The notes: generated by a model from the sequence alone, not told the origin. Counted from the first letter of the stretch, positions 44,108 to 53,273 are shown. The stretch: DNA of 64,000 nt from Pseudomonas donghuensis (GCF_000259195.1 NZ_JH650760.1:183219-247218); one strand, 5' to 3'. Program-made: numbers and translations.

Positions 44108-44494
44108 TCAGGCATCGCGCAACAGGTCATGGGCATCGAGCAGCCGGTAGGCAATCTGCGGCTGCTTCTCCAGCGCCCGGCGGATCGCCGCCGGAATATT
44201 CTGCCGGGTCTTGCGACACAAGCCCGGCAGGTCCTCGATCTGAATGTTGATGCCGCGCATGGTCCGCACTTCATTGAAGCTCGGAGTGATCTGCACGCGA
44301 ATGCCCAACTGCTCATACAAGCGTCGTTGCATGTGCTCCAGCTCCGACAGGCTCTGCAGGTTCTCCAGGCGCTCGAGTAGGCGCTTTTCTTCCTGACGCG
44401 TCAGCAGCAGGATGCGCGGGTCCTGCAGCGTCTCGCGGCCGCAATCGCAGGCGCCGGGCGGGCAGGGGGTGCGGGTGGGCAGGGTGGCGTTCAT
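44108..44494 (-). CDS. conserved hypothetical protein with Cys-rich N terminus
   Basis: About 128 residues from ATG 44494 (MNATLPTRTPCPPGACDCGRE), though ATG 44506 or 44530 are also open. The N-terminal CPPGACDCGRE holds three cysteines that could bind a metal. A helical region follows (EEKRLLERLENLQSLSELEH) and a C-terminal part QITPSFNEVRTMRGINIQIED. I do not recognise a characterised family; it lies alone between a transporter and a MOSC protein. Confidence 0.6.
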   Translation of the reverse strand: MNATLPTRTPCPPGACDCGRETLQDPRILLLTRQEEKRLLERLENLQSLSELEHMQRRLYEQLGIRVQITPSFNEVRTMRGINIQIEDLPGLCRKTRQNIPAAIRRALEKQPQIAYRLLDAHDLLRDA

Positions 44495-44638
44495 GCCTTG
44501 CAGCATAGCGAATCCAGCGCCCTCTGCCATGGGCTCGGTGCAGCGCTTTGTCGGTAGCGTATTTATCCGATACGCTCGCCACCTTGAGGCCGCCGGACGT
44601 GTTTGAGCTGGCCGAATGTGTAGAGGAGTGAATCGCTC

Positions 44639-45343
44639 ATGCTGGGACAGCAACTGCAACTGCAAAGTGTATTGACCGGCCGCGCCGTGCCTTTTACCCG
44701 CCCGGGTTCAGCCAGCGCCATCGCCAAGGCCCCACGCGACGGCGAGGTGGCCGTGACCGAACTGGGCCTGGCCGGCGACGAGCAAGGCGACTTGCGGGTG
44801 CATGGCGGGATCGAAAAGGCCATCCATCACTATCCACGTGAACACTATGCTGCCTGGGCGGCGGAGCTGGGCGAACATCCCCTGCTGCAGGCACCGGGTG
44901 CTTTCGGCGAAAACCTCAGCACCTGTGGCTGGACCGAGCAGAGCGTATGCCTGGGCGACCGTTTTCGCGCCGGCACGGCCTTGCTGGAGATCTCCCAGGG
45001 GCGCATGCCGTGCTGGAAGCTCAACGACCGTTTCGGGGTCGGGGACATGTCCCTGCGGGTGCAGCAAAGCGGTCGCACCGGCTGGTACTACCGGGTGCTG
45101 GAGGAGGGCGTGCTGGCCGCCGGGATGAGTATCGAGCTGATCGCTCGGCCGCATCCGCAGTGGTCGGTGGCGCGCTTGTCGTCAGTGCTGTTCGACAAGC
45201 AGGTCGATCTCGAGGTCATTCGCCAGTGCCTGGAACTGCCGTTGGCTGCCTCTTGGCGCCGGACGCTTTCGCGGCGTCTGGAAAAGGCCGAAGTCGAGGA
45301 CTGGGCACCGCGGCTGCAAGGGCCGGGCGTCGAAAGATCTTGA
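44639..45343 (+). CDS. MOSC-domain protein (YiiM-like)
   Basis: A 234-residue protein with a MOSC domain. Key parts: GLAGDEQGDLRVHGGIEKAI, HYPREHYAAW, FGENLSTCGWTE and the cysteine motif QGRMPCWKL (Cys about 122), which would bind the molybdenum cofactor. YiiM proteins reduce N-hydroxylated bases and similar compounds. ATG 44639 has GAGGAG upstream. The C-terminal helical extension is like the 3-alpha domain of YiiM. Confidence 0.9.
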   Translation: MLGQQLQLQSVLTGRAVPFTRPGSASAIAKAPRDGEVAVTELGLAGDEQGDLRVHGGIEKAIHHYPREHYAAWAAELGEHPLLQAPGAFGENLSTCGWTEQSVCLGDRFRAGTALLEISQGRMPCWKLNDRFGVGDMSLRVQQSGRTGWYYRVLEEGVLAAGMSIELIARPHPQWSVARLSSVLFDKQVDLEVIRQCLELPLAASWRRTLSRRLEKAEVEDWAPRLQGPGVERS

Positions 45344-45371
45344 AAGGGGTTGGGCAACTAGTCAGTCGGCC

Positions 45372-45422
45372 ATCGCTGGACAAGCCCGCTCCTACAAGGC
45401 AGGAGCGGGCTTGCCCGGCGAT
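45372..45422. repeat. REP doublet between MOSC and amidotransferase genes
   Basis: Inverted arms around CAAGCCCGCTCC and its complement span 45372-45422 in a nearly perfect hairpin. It lies between convergent genes and could terminate both. Confidence 0.85.
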
Positions 45423-45427
45423 CGCAA

Positions 45428-46243
45428 TCAGGCAGCCGTACCCAGCTGCTTCACCACCTGACCCTTGACGGCCTGCTTGCGGCACGCGTCGCCAAAGGCC
45501 TGGAACATCTTCACCGAGTCCGGGTTTTTCGCCGCTTGCCATTCCGGGTGCCATTGCACCGCGAAGAGGAAAGGCGACAGGCTCGGGGCGTGGATGGCTT
45601 CGACCAGGCCGTCTTCGGCGCGGGCCAGGGGCTCGATGCCTTCGCCGAGGTTTTTCAGGCCCTGGCCGTGCAGCGAGTTGACGCGGATTTCATCGCTCTG
45701 CAGCAGCTTGTGCAGCCAGCTGCCTTGCTCCAGTTTGACGCTGTGAACCGCGCTGTACTGCACATCGACCGGATCGTCCGGGTTTTCCCGGTGGTCGTTG
45801 AAGCCTGGCTCGGCGTAGACCTTCTGGTAGATGTCGCCACCCAGGGCGACGTTGATTTCCTGCATGCCACGGCAAATGCCGAAGATCGGCAGGCCACGGG
45901 CGATAGCCAGTTGTACCAGCGGCAGGTCGAACAGGTCGCGGTCGCGGTCCTGGGCCTTGCCCGGGGTTTCGTTCTCCTGGCCGTACAGGGCCGGGTCGAT
46001 GTTGCTGCCGGCGCCGGTCAGGTAAACACCGTCGGCCATGTCCAGGTAGGCTTCGAGGTCGTCGGTGCCGCAGCAGGTTGGCACCAGCACAGGTACGCAA
46101 CCGGCGTGTTCAACCAGCGGTACGATGTATTTGTGGGTCATGACTTGATAGTCGTGGCCTTTGCGCTCCTGGGAGCCCATGGTCATCAGCACGACGGGTT
46201 TGCGAGGGGTTTGATTCTTATTGCCAATGTTGCTGTTGGGCAT
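45428..46243 (-). CDS. class I glutamine amidotransferase-like gamma-glutamyl hydrolase (PuuD/SpuA type)
   Basis: A 271-residue peptidase C26 enzyme. The nucleophile is in GICRGMQEIN, and His-Glu of the triad in QWHPEWQ. It resembles gamma-glutamyl-gamma-aminobutyrate hydrolases (PuuD/SpuA) of polyamine breakdown, but other puu/spu genes are not next to it, so the substrate is an inference. The REP at 45372-45422 follows it. Confidence 0.88.
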   Translation of the reverse strand: MPNSNIGNKNQTPRKPVVLMTMGSQERKGHDYQVMTHKYIVPLVEHAGCVPVLVPTCCGTDDLEAYLDMADGVYLTGAGSNIDPALYGQENETPGKAQDRDRDLFDLPLVQLAIARGLPIFGICRGMQEINVALGGDIYQKVYAEPGFNDHRENPDDPVDVQYSAVHSVKLEQGSWLHKLLQSDEIRVNSLHGQGLKNLGEGIEPLARAEDGLVEAIHAPSLSPFLFAVQWHPEWQAAKNPDSVKMFQAFGDACRKQAVKGQVVKQLGTAA

Positions 46244-46609
46244 ATGTCACCTTGGGACAGGCGCAGCCTGTCATTATTGTGCAGGCGCGCTGCTGAAACC
46301 TTTGCGCTGCCTGAGGTTTCGAGCACTGCCGGTACGCCAAGCAAGGGGCTGTATCCGGTCGAAACCTGTCATATAGCTTGCCAGAGCCGTTTAATATGTC
46401 AAACGACTTCAGATTGCATGGGCGAAGCTTGAGATTGCCTGGATGCAATTATCGGCTTGCAGGCCCCGGTAACTGGCATGGCGCCTGGTGCGGCCAGTTC
46501 ATTATATTTAACAAGGTCCGGTGAATGGCCGAAGCAGCGCCTGCGCGGCTTTGCTGCATCGCGCGGTTTCTCTTAAGCTGGCTGTCACCGATGACTACCA
46601 GCCTGAACC
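46244..46609. other. intergenic region without a supported gene
   Basis: These 366 bases separate the amidotransferase from the MarR-type gene. The composition near 46370-46420 and 46490-46520 is AT-richer, consistent with divergent promoters. GAAACCT and AGGTTTC copies near 46294-46318 give a seven-base inverted repeat. No protein or RNA gene could be supported. Confidence 0.5.
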
Positions 46610-47032
46610 ATGCCCACTCCAAGACCGTCCCTGACCCTGACCCTGTTGCAAGCCCGCGAAGCCGCCATGGCCTTCTTCCGCCCCTCGCTCAATGCCCATG
46701 GCCTGACCGAACAACAATGGCGGGTGATCCGCATCCTGCGCCAACAAGGCGAACTGGAAAGCCATCAACTGGCCGAGCAGGCCTGCATCCTCAAGCCAAG
46801 CATGACCGGCGTGCTGGCGCGCCTGGAGCGTGACGGCCTGGTGCGGCGCAAGAAGTCGACCCAGGACCAGCGCCGGGTGTTCGTGGGCCTGACCGAACAG
46901 GGCCAGCAGTGCTTCGTCGACATGAGCGAAGACATGGAACACAACTATCAGCGCATCCTCGAACAGTTCGGCGAAGACAAACTGCAAGCACTGCTGGGCC
47001 TGCTCAACAGCCTGAAAAACATCAAGCCCTGA
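46610..47032 (+). CDS. MarR-family regulator, HpaR/HpcR-like
   Basis: A 140-residue winged-helix protein. It begins MPTPRPSLTLTLLQAREAAM and contains LTEQQWRVIRILRQQGELES and QACILKPSMTGVLARLERDG, which match the homoprotocatechuate degradation regulators HpaR/HpcR. No homoprotocatechuate genes are in the window, so it is either a distant regulator or an orphan of changed target. It may control the neighbouring small membrane protein or the divergent amidotransferase. Confidence 0.85.
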   Translation: MPTPRPSLTLTLLQAREAAMAFFRPSLNAHGLTEQQWRVIRILRQQGELESHQLAEQACILKPSMTGVLARLERDGLVRRKKSTQDQRRVFVGLTEQGQQCFVDMSEDMEHNYQRILEQFGEDKLQALLGLLNSLKNIKP

Positions 47033-47193
47033 GTGCCGTTTTGGCGCACTGGCCGCTTGCTACCTATACTGTGCCCATCCGCAACAGCGTGCCGTCGTTG
47101 ACTGGAGCCAGGCGTCTCTGTTCCCGTGGTCGTGACTTTCTGAAGTAGCAGGACGCGAGTCGTCAATTCATAACGCTACAAAGGGGTTGGATC

Positions 47194-47487
47194 ATGGATA
47201 TTGTCAGTCTGATCATTCAGATTGTTGCCGGTGTGGTGGGCGGCAACGCAGCCGGTATGAGCAAGCAGAGCATGGGCCCGTTACTCAACTCGATCTTCGG
47301 TGGAGTGGGTGGGGTGATTGTCGGGCAGATACTCGCAGCCTTTACCGGTGAACCCGGTGCGGCGGTGGCCGCGGGCGGTTCGCTGGACCTGCCGGCACTG
47401 ATCAGCAGTATTGTCGGTGGCGGTGCGGGGGGCGCGGTGCTCACCTTCATCGCCGGCCTGATCAAGTCGAAAATGCACCCTCAGTAA
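47194..47487 (+). CDS. small Gly/Ala-rich membrane protein
   Basis: A 97-residue protein with hydrophobic segments at about 3-18, 33-50 and 66-86 (SSIVGGGAGGAVLTFIAGLI) joined by glycine-rich turns, of the kind seen in small uncharacterised membrane proteins. ATG 47194 follows AAAGGGGTTGG, a plausible ribosome binding site. The function is unknown. A strong bidirectional terminator follows. Confidence 0.75.
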   Translation: MDIVSLIIQIVAGVVGGNAAGMSKQSMGPLLNSIFGGVGGVIVGQILAAFTGEPGAAVAAGGSLDLPALISSIVGGGAGGAVLTFIAGLIKSKMHPQ

Positions 47488-47494
47488 TATACCC

Positions 47495-47522
47495 GGCCTG
47501 CCCCTGCTGGCAGGGGCAGGCC
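47495..47522. terminator. bidirectional hairpin between convergent genes
   Basis: Perfect 12-base arms GGCCTGCCCCTG (47495-47506) and CAGGGGCAGGCC (47511-47522) with a four-base loop. It lies eight bases after one stop and three before the other, placed to serve both convergent genes. Confidence 0.75.
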
Positions 47523-47525
47523 TGT

Positions 47526-48680
47526 TCAGAAGTACTTCAGCCAGCTGATATCGCGGCGCCGCGCCTTGAGCGCGGCGAACCAGCGCACCGGCCGATAGAG
47601 CGCAACGCTCAGGACGATTGCTGTCAGCCACACTGCCCAGACCCCGTCGAAACCAAAGTAGCTGCCCTGGTTCAGGCCAAAGCAGGTGACGGCGATCAGG
47701 TACAGCAGCTTCAGCACATATAAATGCAGCAGGTAGAAGAACATCGGCGCGGCGCCGAACACGCTCAGCACCTGGATCGCACGGCTGTCTTGCAGCTGCT
47801 CGAACCTGCGCAGCAGCAACAGGCCGACGCCCAGGGTCAGGGCCAGAAACAGCAGCGAAGGTGGGTACTTGGTAATGTTGAAAAAGCTCATCAGGGTGCG
47901 CAGCGTGGTTTGCGCCACTTGCCACGGCGCCTCACCGTAGCCATTGAGCAGGCGTAGCAGCAGGAAGCCCACGAGGGCGCCAGTGCCACTGAGCAGTAGC
48001 TTGCGTTGGCGGGCCCGCGCGTTGGCATCACGGCCAAACCAAGGGCCCATGGCATAACCCAGGGCAATCACGCCGATCCATGGCAGCAGGGGGTAGGAAG
48101 TGCGCAGGCGCAGGCTGCCCGACAGGTCGATCCAGCCACGATCATGCAGCACGGCCCACGGGAGGTGCAGCGCTGAACCTGGCGCGAAGTGCAGCGGATC
48201 GAGCAGGTTGTGGCCAACGACGATCAGCGCACCGAGCACCACCAGCAGCGGCCGCGGCAACCACACCAGGCCGGCCAGGGCGATCATGCTCAGGCCGATG
48301 GCCCAGATCACTTGCAGGTAGATCACCTTCGGCGGCAACTCCAGGGTCCAGGCCAGGCTGACCAGGGTGAATTCCAGCAACACCAGCACCAGGCCACGTT
48401 TGAACAGGAAGGCCGAGACCGCGGCTTTGCCCTGATGCTTTTCGCCGTACAGGTAGGCCGACAGGCCGGTGAGCAGGACGAACACCGGCGCACACAAATG
48501 GGCGAGGGTACGGCTGAGAAACAGCCAGGGGTCGGTGCTGGCGACGTCCATCGGGTCGCTGACCTGGCGGTGCAGGAAGAAGGTTTCGCGCACATGGTCG
48601 AGCAGCATGAAGACGATGACCAGGCCGCGCAGGGCGTCGATGCAGAGCAGGCGTTGGTTGGCGGGTGGGGCGGTTGGCAT
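47526..48680 (-). CDS. DUF1624-type membrane protein (acyltransferase-like)
   Basis: A 384-residue integral membrane protein with about ten helices. It starts NQRLLCIDALRGLVIVFMLLDHVRETFF, the pattern of the DUF1624 / heparan-alpha-glucosaminide acetyltransferase-like family (R-x-D-x-x-R-G and DH). A conserved His is in LDHVRE. These proteins are thought to transfer acyl groups across membranes, but the substrate is unknown. The gene stands alone. Confidence 0.82.
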   Translation of the reverse strand: MPTAPPANQRLLCIDALRGLVIVFMLLDHVRETFFLHRQVSDPMDVASTDPWLFLSRTLAHLCAPVFVLLTGLSAYLYGEKHQGKAAVSAFLFKRGLVLVLLEFTLVSLAWTLELPPKVIYLQVIWAIGLSMIALAGLVWLPRPLLVVLGALIVVGHNLLDPLHFAPGSALHLPWAVLHDRGWIDLSGSLRLRTSYPLLPWIGVIALGYAMGPWFGRDANARARQRKLLLSGTGALVGFLLLRLLNGYGEAPWQVAQTTLRTLMSFFNITKYPPSLLFLALTLGVGLLLLRRFEQLQDSRAIQVLSVFGAAPMFFYLLHLYVLKLLYLIAVTCFGLNQGSYFGFDGVWAVWLTAIVLSVALYRPVRWFAALKARRRDISWLKYF

Positions 48681-48768
48681 GGGTGAGGTCGCTGGCGTGG
48701 GATTGCTAAGTTATGCGTTATAACATAACCAATATGCCAGGCAATAAACAAGGGCTGCTGTGCAGCCC

Positions 48769-48852
48769 ATCGCCGGCAAGGCCAGCTCCCACAGGATTGG
48801 CGCTGGCCTTGGGAACTGCTCAGAACTTGTGGGAGCTGGCTTTGCCAGCGAT
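48769..48852. repeat. REP doublet, GGGAGCTGGC-TTGCCAGCGAT class
   Basis: One REP unit 48769-48793 and an inverted unit 48828-48852 with a 34-base spacer. They follow the ABC ATPase gene (minus strand) and form the usual doublet of the second REP class. Confidence 0.85.
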
Positions 48853-48878
48853 GCAAGGCGAAGCCTTGCCCAAAGGCC

Positions 48879-49667
48879 TCAGTGCAGTATCTGCGCCAGG
48901 AAGCCCTTGGCCCGTGCGCTCTGCGGGTTGTTGAAGAACGCCTCGGGGCTGGCGTCTTCAATGATCTGGCCGCCATCGAGAAACAGCACCCGCTCGGCCA
49001 CCTGGCGGGCAAAGCCCATCTCGTGGGTGACGCAGAGCATGGTCATGCCGGTGTCCGCCAGTTTCACCAGCACGTCCAGCACTTCGGCGACCATCTCCGG
49101 GTCCAGCGCCGAGGTTGGTTCGTCGAACAGCATGATCTTCGGCTTCATGCACAGCGCCCGGGCAATCGCTACCCGTTGTTGCTGGCCGCCGGACAGTTGG
49201 CTGGGGTACTTGCCGGCCTGGCTTTCGATGCCCACCTTGTTCAGGTAGAAGCGCGCGCGTTCCTCGGCCTCCTTGCGCGACAGGCCGCGTACGCTCATGG
49301 GCGCCAGGGTGCAGTTGTCGAGCACGCTCATGTGCGGGAACAGGTTGAAGTGCTGGAACACCATGCCGATTTCGCTGCGCACTTCGGCGGCCTGGCGGGT
49401 GGTCAGGGAAAGGTCGGTGTCGTTGACGCGGATGTTGCCCTGTTCGGCAATTTCCAGGCGGTTGATGCAGCGGATCAGCGTCGATTTGCCTGAACCGGAA
49501 GGGCCGCACAGGACGATGCGCTCACCCTCGCGCACGTTGAGGTTGATGTCGCGTAGCACATGGAAGGCGCCGTAGTGCTTGTTCAGGCCCTCGATGGTCA
49601 CCACGACCTTGCGCGGGTCGGCCTGAGGGGCAGGGGTTGGGGTAGCAAGGCTCAGTGAAGCGGTCAT
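48879..49667 (-). CDS. ABC transporter ATPase, polar amino acid type
   Basis: A 262-residue ATPase. Walker A is GPSGSGKST, signature LSGGQQQR, Walker B IMLFDEPTSALD, H-loop THE. Together with two permeases (50953, 51660) and a binding protein (52484) it makes an importer for a basic amino acid. All lie in one direction with amaD, so the imported substrate is probably D-lysine or pipecolate-related, inferred from neighbours. Confidence 0.93.
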   Translation of the reverse strand: MTASLSLATPTPAPQADPRKVVVTIEGLNKHYGAFHVLRDINLNVREGERIVLCGPSGSGKSTLIRCINRLEIAEQGNIRVNDTDLSLTTRQAAEVRSEIGMVFQHFNLFPHMSVLDNCTLAPMSVRGLSRKEAEERARFYLNKVGIESQAGKYPSQLSGGQQQRVAIARALCMKPKIMLFDEPTSALDPEMVAEVLDVLVKLADTGMTMLCVTHEMGFARQVAERVLFLDGGQIIEDASPEAFFNNPQSARAKGFLAQILH

Positions 49668-49685
49668 GTTGTTATTCTCCCGCGA

Positions 49686-50927
49686 TCAGTTGAAGCGGTC
49701 CGCGCGATAAGGCGCAGGATCGGTAAATGGCGTTTCGCCGGTGATCAGCTCCGCCAGCAGGCGTCCGGTCACCGGGCCCAGGGTCAGGCCGTGGTGGGCA
49801 TGGCCGAAGTTGAACCACAGGCCCTTGTGGCGAGCGGCCGGGCCGATCACCGGGCGCATGTCCGGCAGGCACGGGCGGCGGCCCAGCCAGGGCTCGGCAT
49901 CGACCCGCTCACCCAGCGGGAAGACCTTGCGCGCCAAGGCTTCGCAGCGCTGCAGCTGGATCTGGTTGGCGGCATCGGTGCTGGCGGCGAACTCGATGCC
50001 GGTGGTCAGGCGGATGCCCATGGCCATGGGCGCGAGCACGTAACCGCCCTGGGCATCGCAGATCGAATGCTTGAGCTCGGCGCCGTCACGGGCGCGGTAA
50101 TGCATGTGATAACCGCGCTTGATCTCCAGCGGAATGCGATAACCCAGCGGCTTGAACAGCTCGGCCGACTGTGGCCCGAGGGCGACCACCGCCTCGGGTG
50201 CGGTGATTGGCCCCTGGCGGCTGTCGACCTGCCACTCGCTGCCGATCTGGCGCAGGGTGCGGGCGTCGCCGTGGATGAACTGGCCGCCACGCTGGACGAA
50301 CAGCGCCGCATAGCCGCGGGTCAGGCCGCCGGGGTTGCTGACGGTCTTGGGGTCGAGCCAGTGAATGCCGCCGACCACGTTGCCGCTGAGGTCCACTTCG
50401 CGTGCGTGCAGTTGCTGGCGATCGAGGATTTCGTACTTCAAGCCATAGGCTTGCAGCGCATGGGCGTCGGCCACGGCTTTTTGGTAGGCGTCTTCATTGC
50501 GGTACACCTCGATCCAGCCGCTGGCCTTGACCAGCTCGCCGAGGCCCGCTGCTTCGATCAGCGCGTCGTGCTCTTCGACGCAGCGCTGTACCAGCGGCAG
50601 CATGGCCTGGGTGGCCACGGCCAGGCCCGCTGGCGAAGAGTTTTTCCAGTACTTGAACAGCCATGGGCTGATCTTCGGCAGGTAGGTGAAGCTGTAGCGC
50701 ACGTCGGGCTGACGGTTCAGGCCATAGCGCAAAAGGCTCGACAACTCGTGGGGGAAGGCATAGGGGATGACGCTGGAGCGCTCGATCAGCCCGGCGTTGC
50801 CGTGGCTGGTGCCGCTGCCAGGCTCTTGGTGATCGATGAGGATCACCTTGCGCCCGCGTGCCTGCAAATGAAGGGCCGTGCAGACGCCGACGATGCCGGC
50901 ACCCAGAACGATGGTTTGACAATGCAT
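49686..50927 (-). CDS. amaD: FAD-dependent D-amino acid oxidase/dehydrogenase, AmaD-like
   Basis: A 413-residue DAO-family flavoprotein. The FAD dinucleotide motif is IVLGAGIVGVCTALHLQARG; a characteristic GNAGLI lies near residue 44 (HGNAGLIERSS). ATG 50927 is preferred to GTG 50942. It resembles DadA, but the gene set around it (basic amino acid importer, RpiR, dpkA, amaC) matches the D-lysine cluster of P. putida, where AmaD oxidises D-lysine to a keto acid that cyclises to delta1-piperideine-2-carboxylate. Assignment as AmaD rests mainly on context. Confidence 0.82.
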   Translation of the reverse strand: MHCQTIVLGAGIVGVCTALHLQARGRKVILIDHQEPGSGTSHGNAGLIERSSVIPYAFPHELSSLLRYGLNRQPDVRYSFTYLPKISPWLFKYWKNSSPAGLAVATQAMLPLVQRCVEEHDALIEAAGLGELVKASGWIEVYRNEDAYQKAVADAHALQAYGLKYEILDRQQLHAREVDLSGNVVGGIHWLDPKTVSNPGGLTRGYAALFVQRGGQFIHGDARTLRQIGSEWQVDSRQGPITAPEAVVALGPQSAELFKPLGYRIPLEIKRGYHMHYRARDGAELKHSICDAQGGYVLAPMAMGIRLTTGIEFAASTDAANQIQLQRCEALARKVFPLGERVDAEPWLGRRPCLPDMRPVIGPAARHKGLWFNFGHAHHGLTLGPVTGRLLAELITGETPFTDPAPYRADRFN

Positions 50928-50952
50928 TGGAACGGTCCTCACAAGCAGGCAA

Positions 50953-51663
50953 TCAGCGCAGGTGGCGGCCCAGGCGGGCTTCTATGTGTTTCAGGCTGCG
51001 TCGCACGATCTCGACGATCAGCAGGTAGAGCACGGCGGCCCACAGGTAGATCTGGAAGTCGAAGCTGCGCGAGAACGCAAGCTTGGTGACCCCCATCAGG
51101 TCGTAGATGGTCACCAGCGAGGCAATGGCGCTGGCCTTGATCATCAGGATCAACTCGTTGCCCAACGGCCCGATGGCAACGATCAAGGATTGCGGCAGGA
51201 TCACCTTGAAGAACGTGGTCGAGCGCTTCAGGCTCAGGGCCTTGGCGGCCTCGTACTGGCCGGGGGCGACCGCCAGCAGGCTGCCACGGAAGATCTCCGC
51301 CTGGTAAGCGGCGGTGTTGAGGGTGAAAGCCAGGACCGTGCAGTACCAGGCGTCGCGGAAGAACCACCAGAGGCCGACGTCCTGCCAGAAACCCTTGAGC
51401 GAACCCAGGCCGTAGTACAGCAAGAACAGCTGGGCCAGCAGTGGCGAGCCACGGAAGAAGTAGATGTAGCCAGCGCTCAGACGTTGCAGCATCAGGTTGT
51501 TCGACAACCTGGCCAGGGCCAGGAGCATGCCGAGCAGGGCGCCGAGGGTGAACGACAGCGCCACCAGCTTGCCGGTTACCAGCAGGCCGTCGATAAAGCG
51601 CGGGCCGTAGCGTTCCAGCAGGTCGGGGTCGAGCACCAGCGCCAGCAATTGATCGAAACTCAT
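50953..51663 (-). CDS. ABC transporter permease, polar amino acid type (first)
   Basis: A 236-residue permease of the HisMQ type with about five helices and the EAA loop YEAAKALSLKRSTTFFKVILPQS. It pairs with the neighbouring permease at 51660-52379, overlapping it by four bases. Part of the importer linked to amaD. Confidence 0.92.
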   Translation of the reverse strand: MSFDQLLALVLDPDLLERYGPRFIDGLLVTGKLVALSFTLGALLGMLLALARLSNNLMLQRLSAGYIYFFRGSPLLAQLFLLYYGLGSLKGFWQDVGLWWFFRDAWYCTVLAFTLNTAAYQAEIFRGSLLAVAPGQYEAAKALSLKRSTTFFKVILPQSLIVAIGPLGNELILMIKASAIASLVTIYDLMGVTKLAFSRSFDFQIYLWAAVLYLLIVEIVRRSLKHIEARLGRHLR

Positions 51664-52379
51664 GTCCGTGCCCCCCGCAGATGGCGGCTGAAGTACCGCT
51701 CGATGAAAGTGAACACCCGTCCCGACAGCGCCGAGAACAGCAGGTAGCCCAGGCAGGCGACGCCGTAGAAGAACATCGGCTCCTTGGTGACGCTGACCGC
51801 AAGATTGGTCTGGCGCATCAGGTCGACCAGGGAAATGGTCGACACCAGCGAGGTGTCCTTGAGCAGCGACAGCCAGTTGTTCGACAGGCCCGGCAGGGCA
51901 ATGCGCACCAGTTGCGGGAACACCACCTTGCGAAAGGTGGTGGCCTTGCTCAGGCCCAGCGCGGCCGATGCTTCGTATTGGCCTTTGGCGACCGTTTTGA
52001 ACGCGGCCAGCCAGATTTCGCTGGAGAATGCGGCGAACACCAGGCTGAAGGCGATCATCGCCGCCAGGAAGGTGTTGATCAGCACCTCGCCTTCATAGCC
52101 CATGGCCAGGAGGATTTTCTGCGCGGCGATCTGGCAGCCGTAGTAGATGATCAGCAGGGTGAGCAATTCCGGCAGGCCACGGAACACCGTGGAGAACACC
52201 GTCGCCGCGGCGCGCGGGAAGCGCTTGGAGGAGCGCGCGGCGAGGGCCACGCCCAGGCCCAGTGGCAAGCCGATGGGCAGGCAGGCCAGGGCCAGGGAGA
52301 TGGTCACCAGGGCGCCGGCCAGTAATGCCTGGCCCCAGCCGCCGCTGGCGAAGGAAAGCAGTGACAGTTGTTCGAGCAT
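51660..52379 (-). CDS. ABC transporter permease, polar amino acid type (second)
   Basis: A 239-residue permease from ATG 52379 (MLEQLSLLSF), with GAGGG upstream, replacing a longer start at 52400. It has about five helices and the EAA loop YEASAALGLSKATTFRKVVFPQL. It overlaps the first permease by four bases, so the two are translationally coupled. Confidence 0.92.
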   Translation of the reverse strand: MLEQLSLLSFASGGWGQALLAGALVTISLALACLPIGLPLGLGVALAARSSKRFPRAAATVFSTVFRGLPELLTLLIIYYGCQIAAQKILLAMGYEGEVLINTFLAAMIAFSLVFAAFSSEIWLAAFKTVAKGQYEASAALGLSKATTFRKVVFPQLVRIALPGLSNNWLSLLKDTSLVSTISLVDLMRQTNLAVSVTKEPMFFYGVACLGYLLFSALSGRVFTFIERYFSRHLRGART

Positions 52380-52426
52380 GGGCGAACCCTCTCGGTTCAA
52401 GAGTGATGGTGCTTTGGAGGGCCTCT

Positions 52427-52480
52427 TCGCGGGTCAAGCCCGCTCCCACAGAGTTTGTGGGAGCGGGCTTGACCCGCGAT
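52427..52480. repeat. REP doublet between binding protein and permease genes
   Basis: Perfect 24-base arms (52427-52450 and 52456-52479) with a five-base loop, the GGAGCGGGCTTGACCCGCGA class. It sits within the importer operon after the binding protein gene, where a hairpin may raise the level of the binding protein relative to the permeases. Confidence 0.9.
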
Positions 52481-52483
52481 CAG

Positions 52484-53242
52484 TCACTGATAGATATCGA
52501 AGTCGAAGTAACGACTGGCGATCTTCTGGTAGGTACCGTTGGCGACGATTGCGTCCAGGGCCTTGTTCAGGCGCTCGCGCAGGGCTTCATCTTCCTTGCG
52601 CACGGCAATCGAGGCGTCGGCCTTGGTGCCGTTGACGTCGCCAAGGATCTTGCAGCAGTCCTTGCCGGCCTTGCCCAGCCATTCGGTCAGCGGGAACTTG
52701 TCGGCAATCACCCCGTCCAGGCGCCCGGCGGCGAGGTCGGCGTTGGCTTCATCGAGGGTCGGGTAGAGTTTGACGTCGGCGCCGGCCTTGCCGTAGACGT
52801 CCTCGGCATAGATAGCCTGGGTCGAGGAAGATTGCGCGCCGACCGTGTAGCCTTTGAAGTCGGTTTGCGCGTCGGTGATTTCACTGTCCTTGGCCACGGC
52901 CACCGACAACGGGGTCTTGTAGTAGTGGTTGGTGAAGGCGATCTTCTTGCGCCGTTCTTCGGTATTGATCATCGACGCCACCACCGCGTCGTATTTCTTC
53001 GCCATCAAGGCCGGGATGATGCCTTCCCAGTCCTGGGCCACCAGGGTGCATTCGACCTTCATCTGCTCACACAGGGCGTGGGTGATGTCGACGTCGAAGC
53101 CGTGCAGCTTGTTATCCGAATCGACGTAGTTGAACGGTGGATATGCGCCTTCGGTGGCGATCTTCAGGGTTTCGGCCTGGGCCATGGTCGAGCCGGCGAG
53201 CAGCAGGGCGCAAGCCCCTGCGAAGCGGATAACGGGTTTCAT
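52484..53242 (-). CDS. amino acid ABC transporter substrate-binding protein
   Basis: A 252-residue periplasmic protein with signal peptide MKPVIRFAGACALLLAGSTMAQA. The binding-site pattern EGAYPPFNYVDSDNKLHGFD and DAVVASMINTEERRKKIAFT is that of the Lys/Arg/Orn type. ATG 53242 follows GAGG; a longer start upstream would add a nonsecretory sequence. It is the first transporter gene after the RpiR gene. Confidence 0.93.
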   Translation of the reverse strand: MKPVIRFAGACALLLAGSTMAQAETLKIATEGAYPPFNYVDSDNKLHGFDVDITHALCEQMKVECTLVAQDWEGIIPALMAKKYDAVVASMINTEERRKKIAFTNHYYKTPLSVAVAKDSEITDAQTDFKGYTVGAQSSSTQAIYAEDVYGKAGADVKLYPTLDEANADLAAGRLDGVIADKFPLTEWLGKAGKDCCKILGDVNGTKADASIAVRKEDEALRERLNKALDAIVANGTYQKIASRYFDFDIYQ

Positions 53243-53273
53243 GACACACCTCGATCTGTTGTTTGCACTCTTG

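Noticed and set aside
49686-50927. DadA D-alanine dehydrogenase
   Set aside because: Sequence alone allows it, but the linked basic amino acid importer, dpkA and aminotransferase make D-lysine the better-supported substrate.
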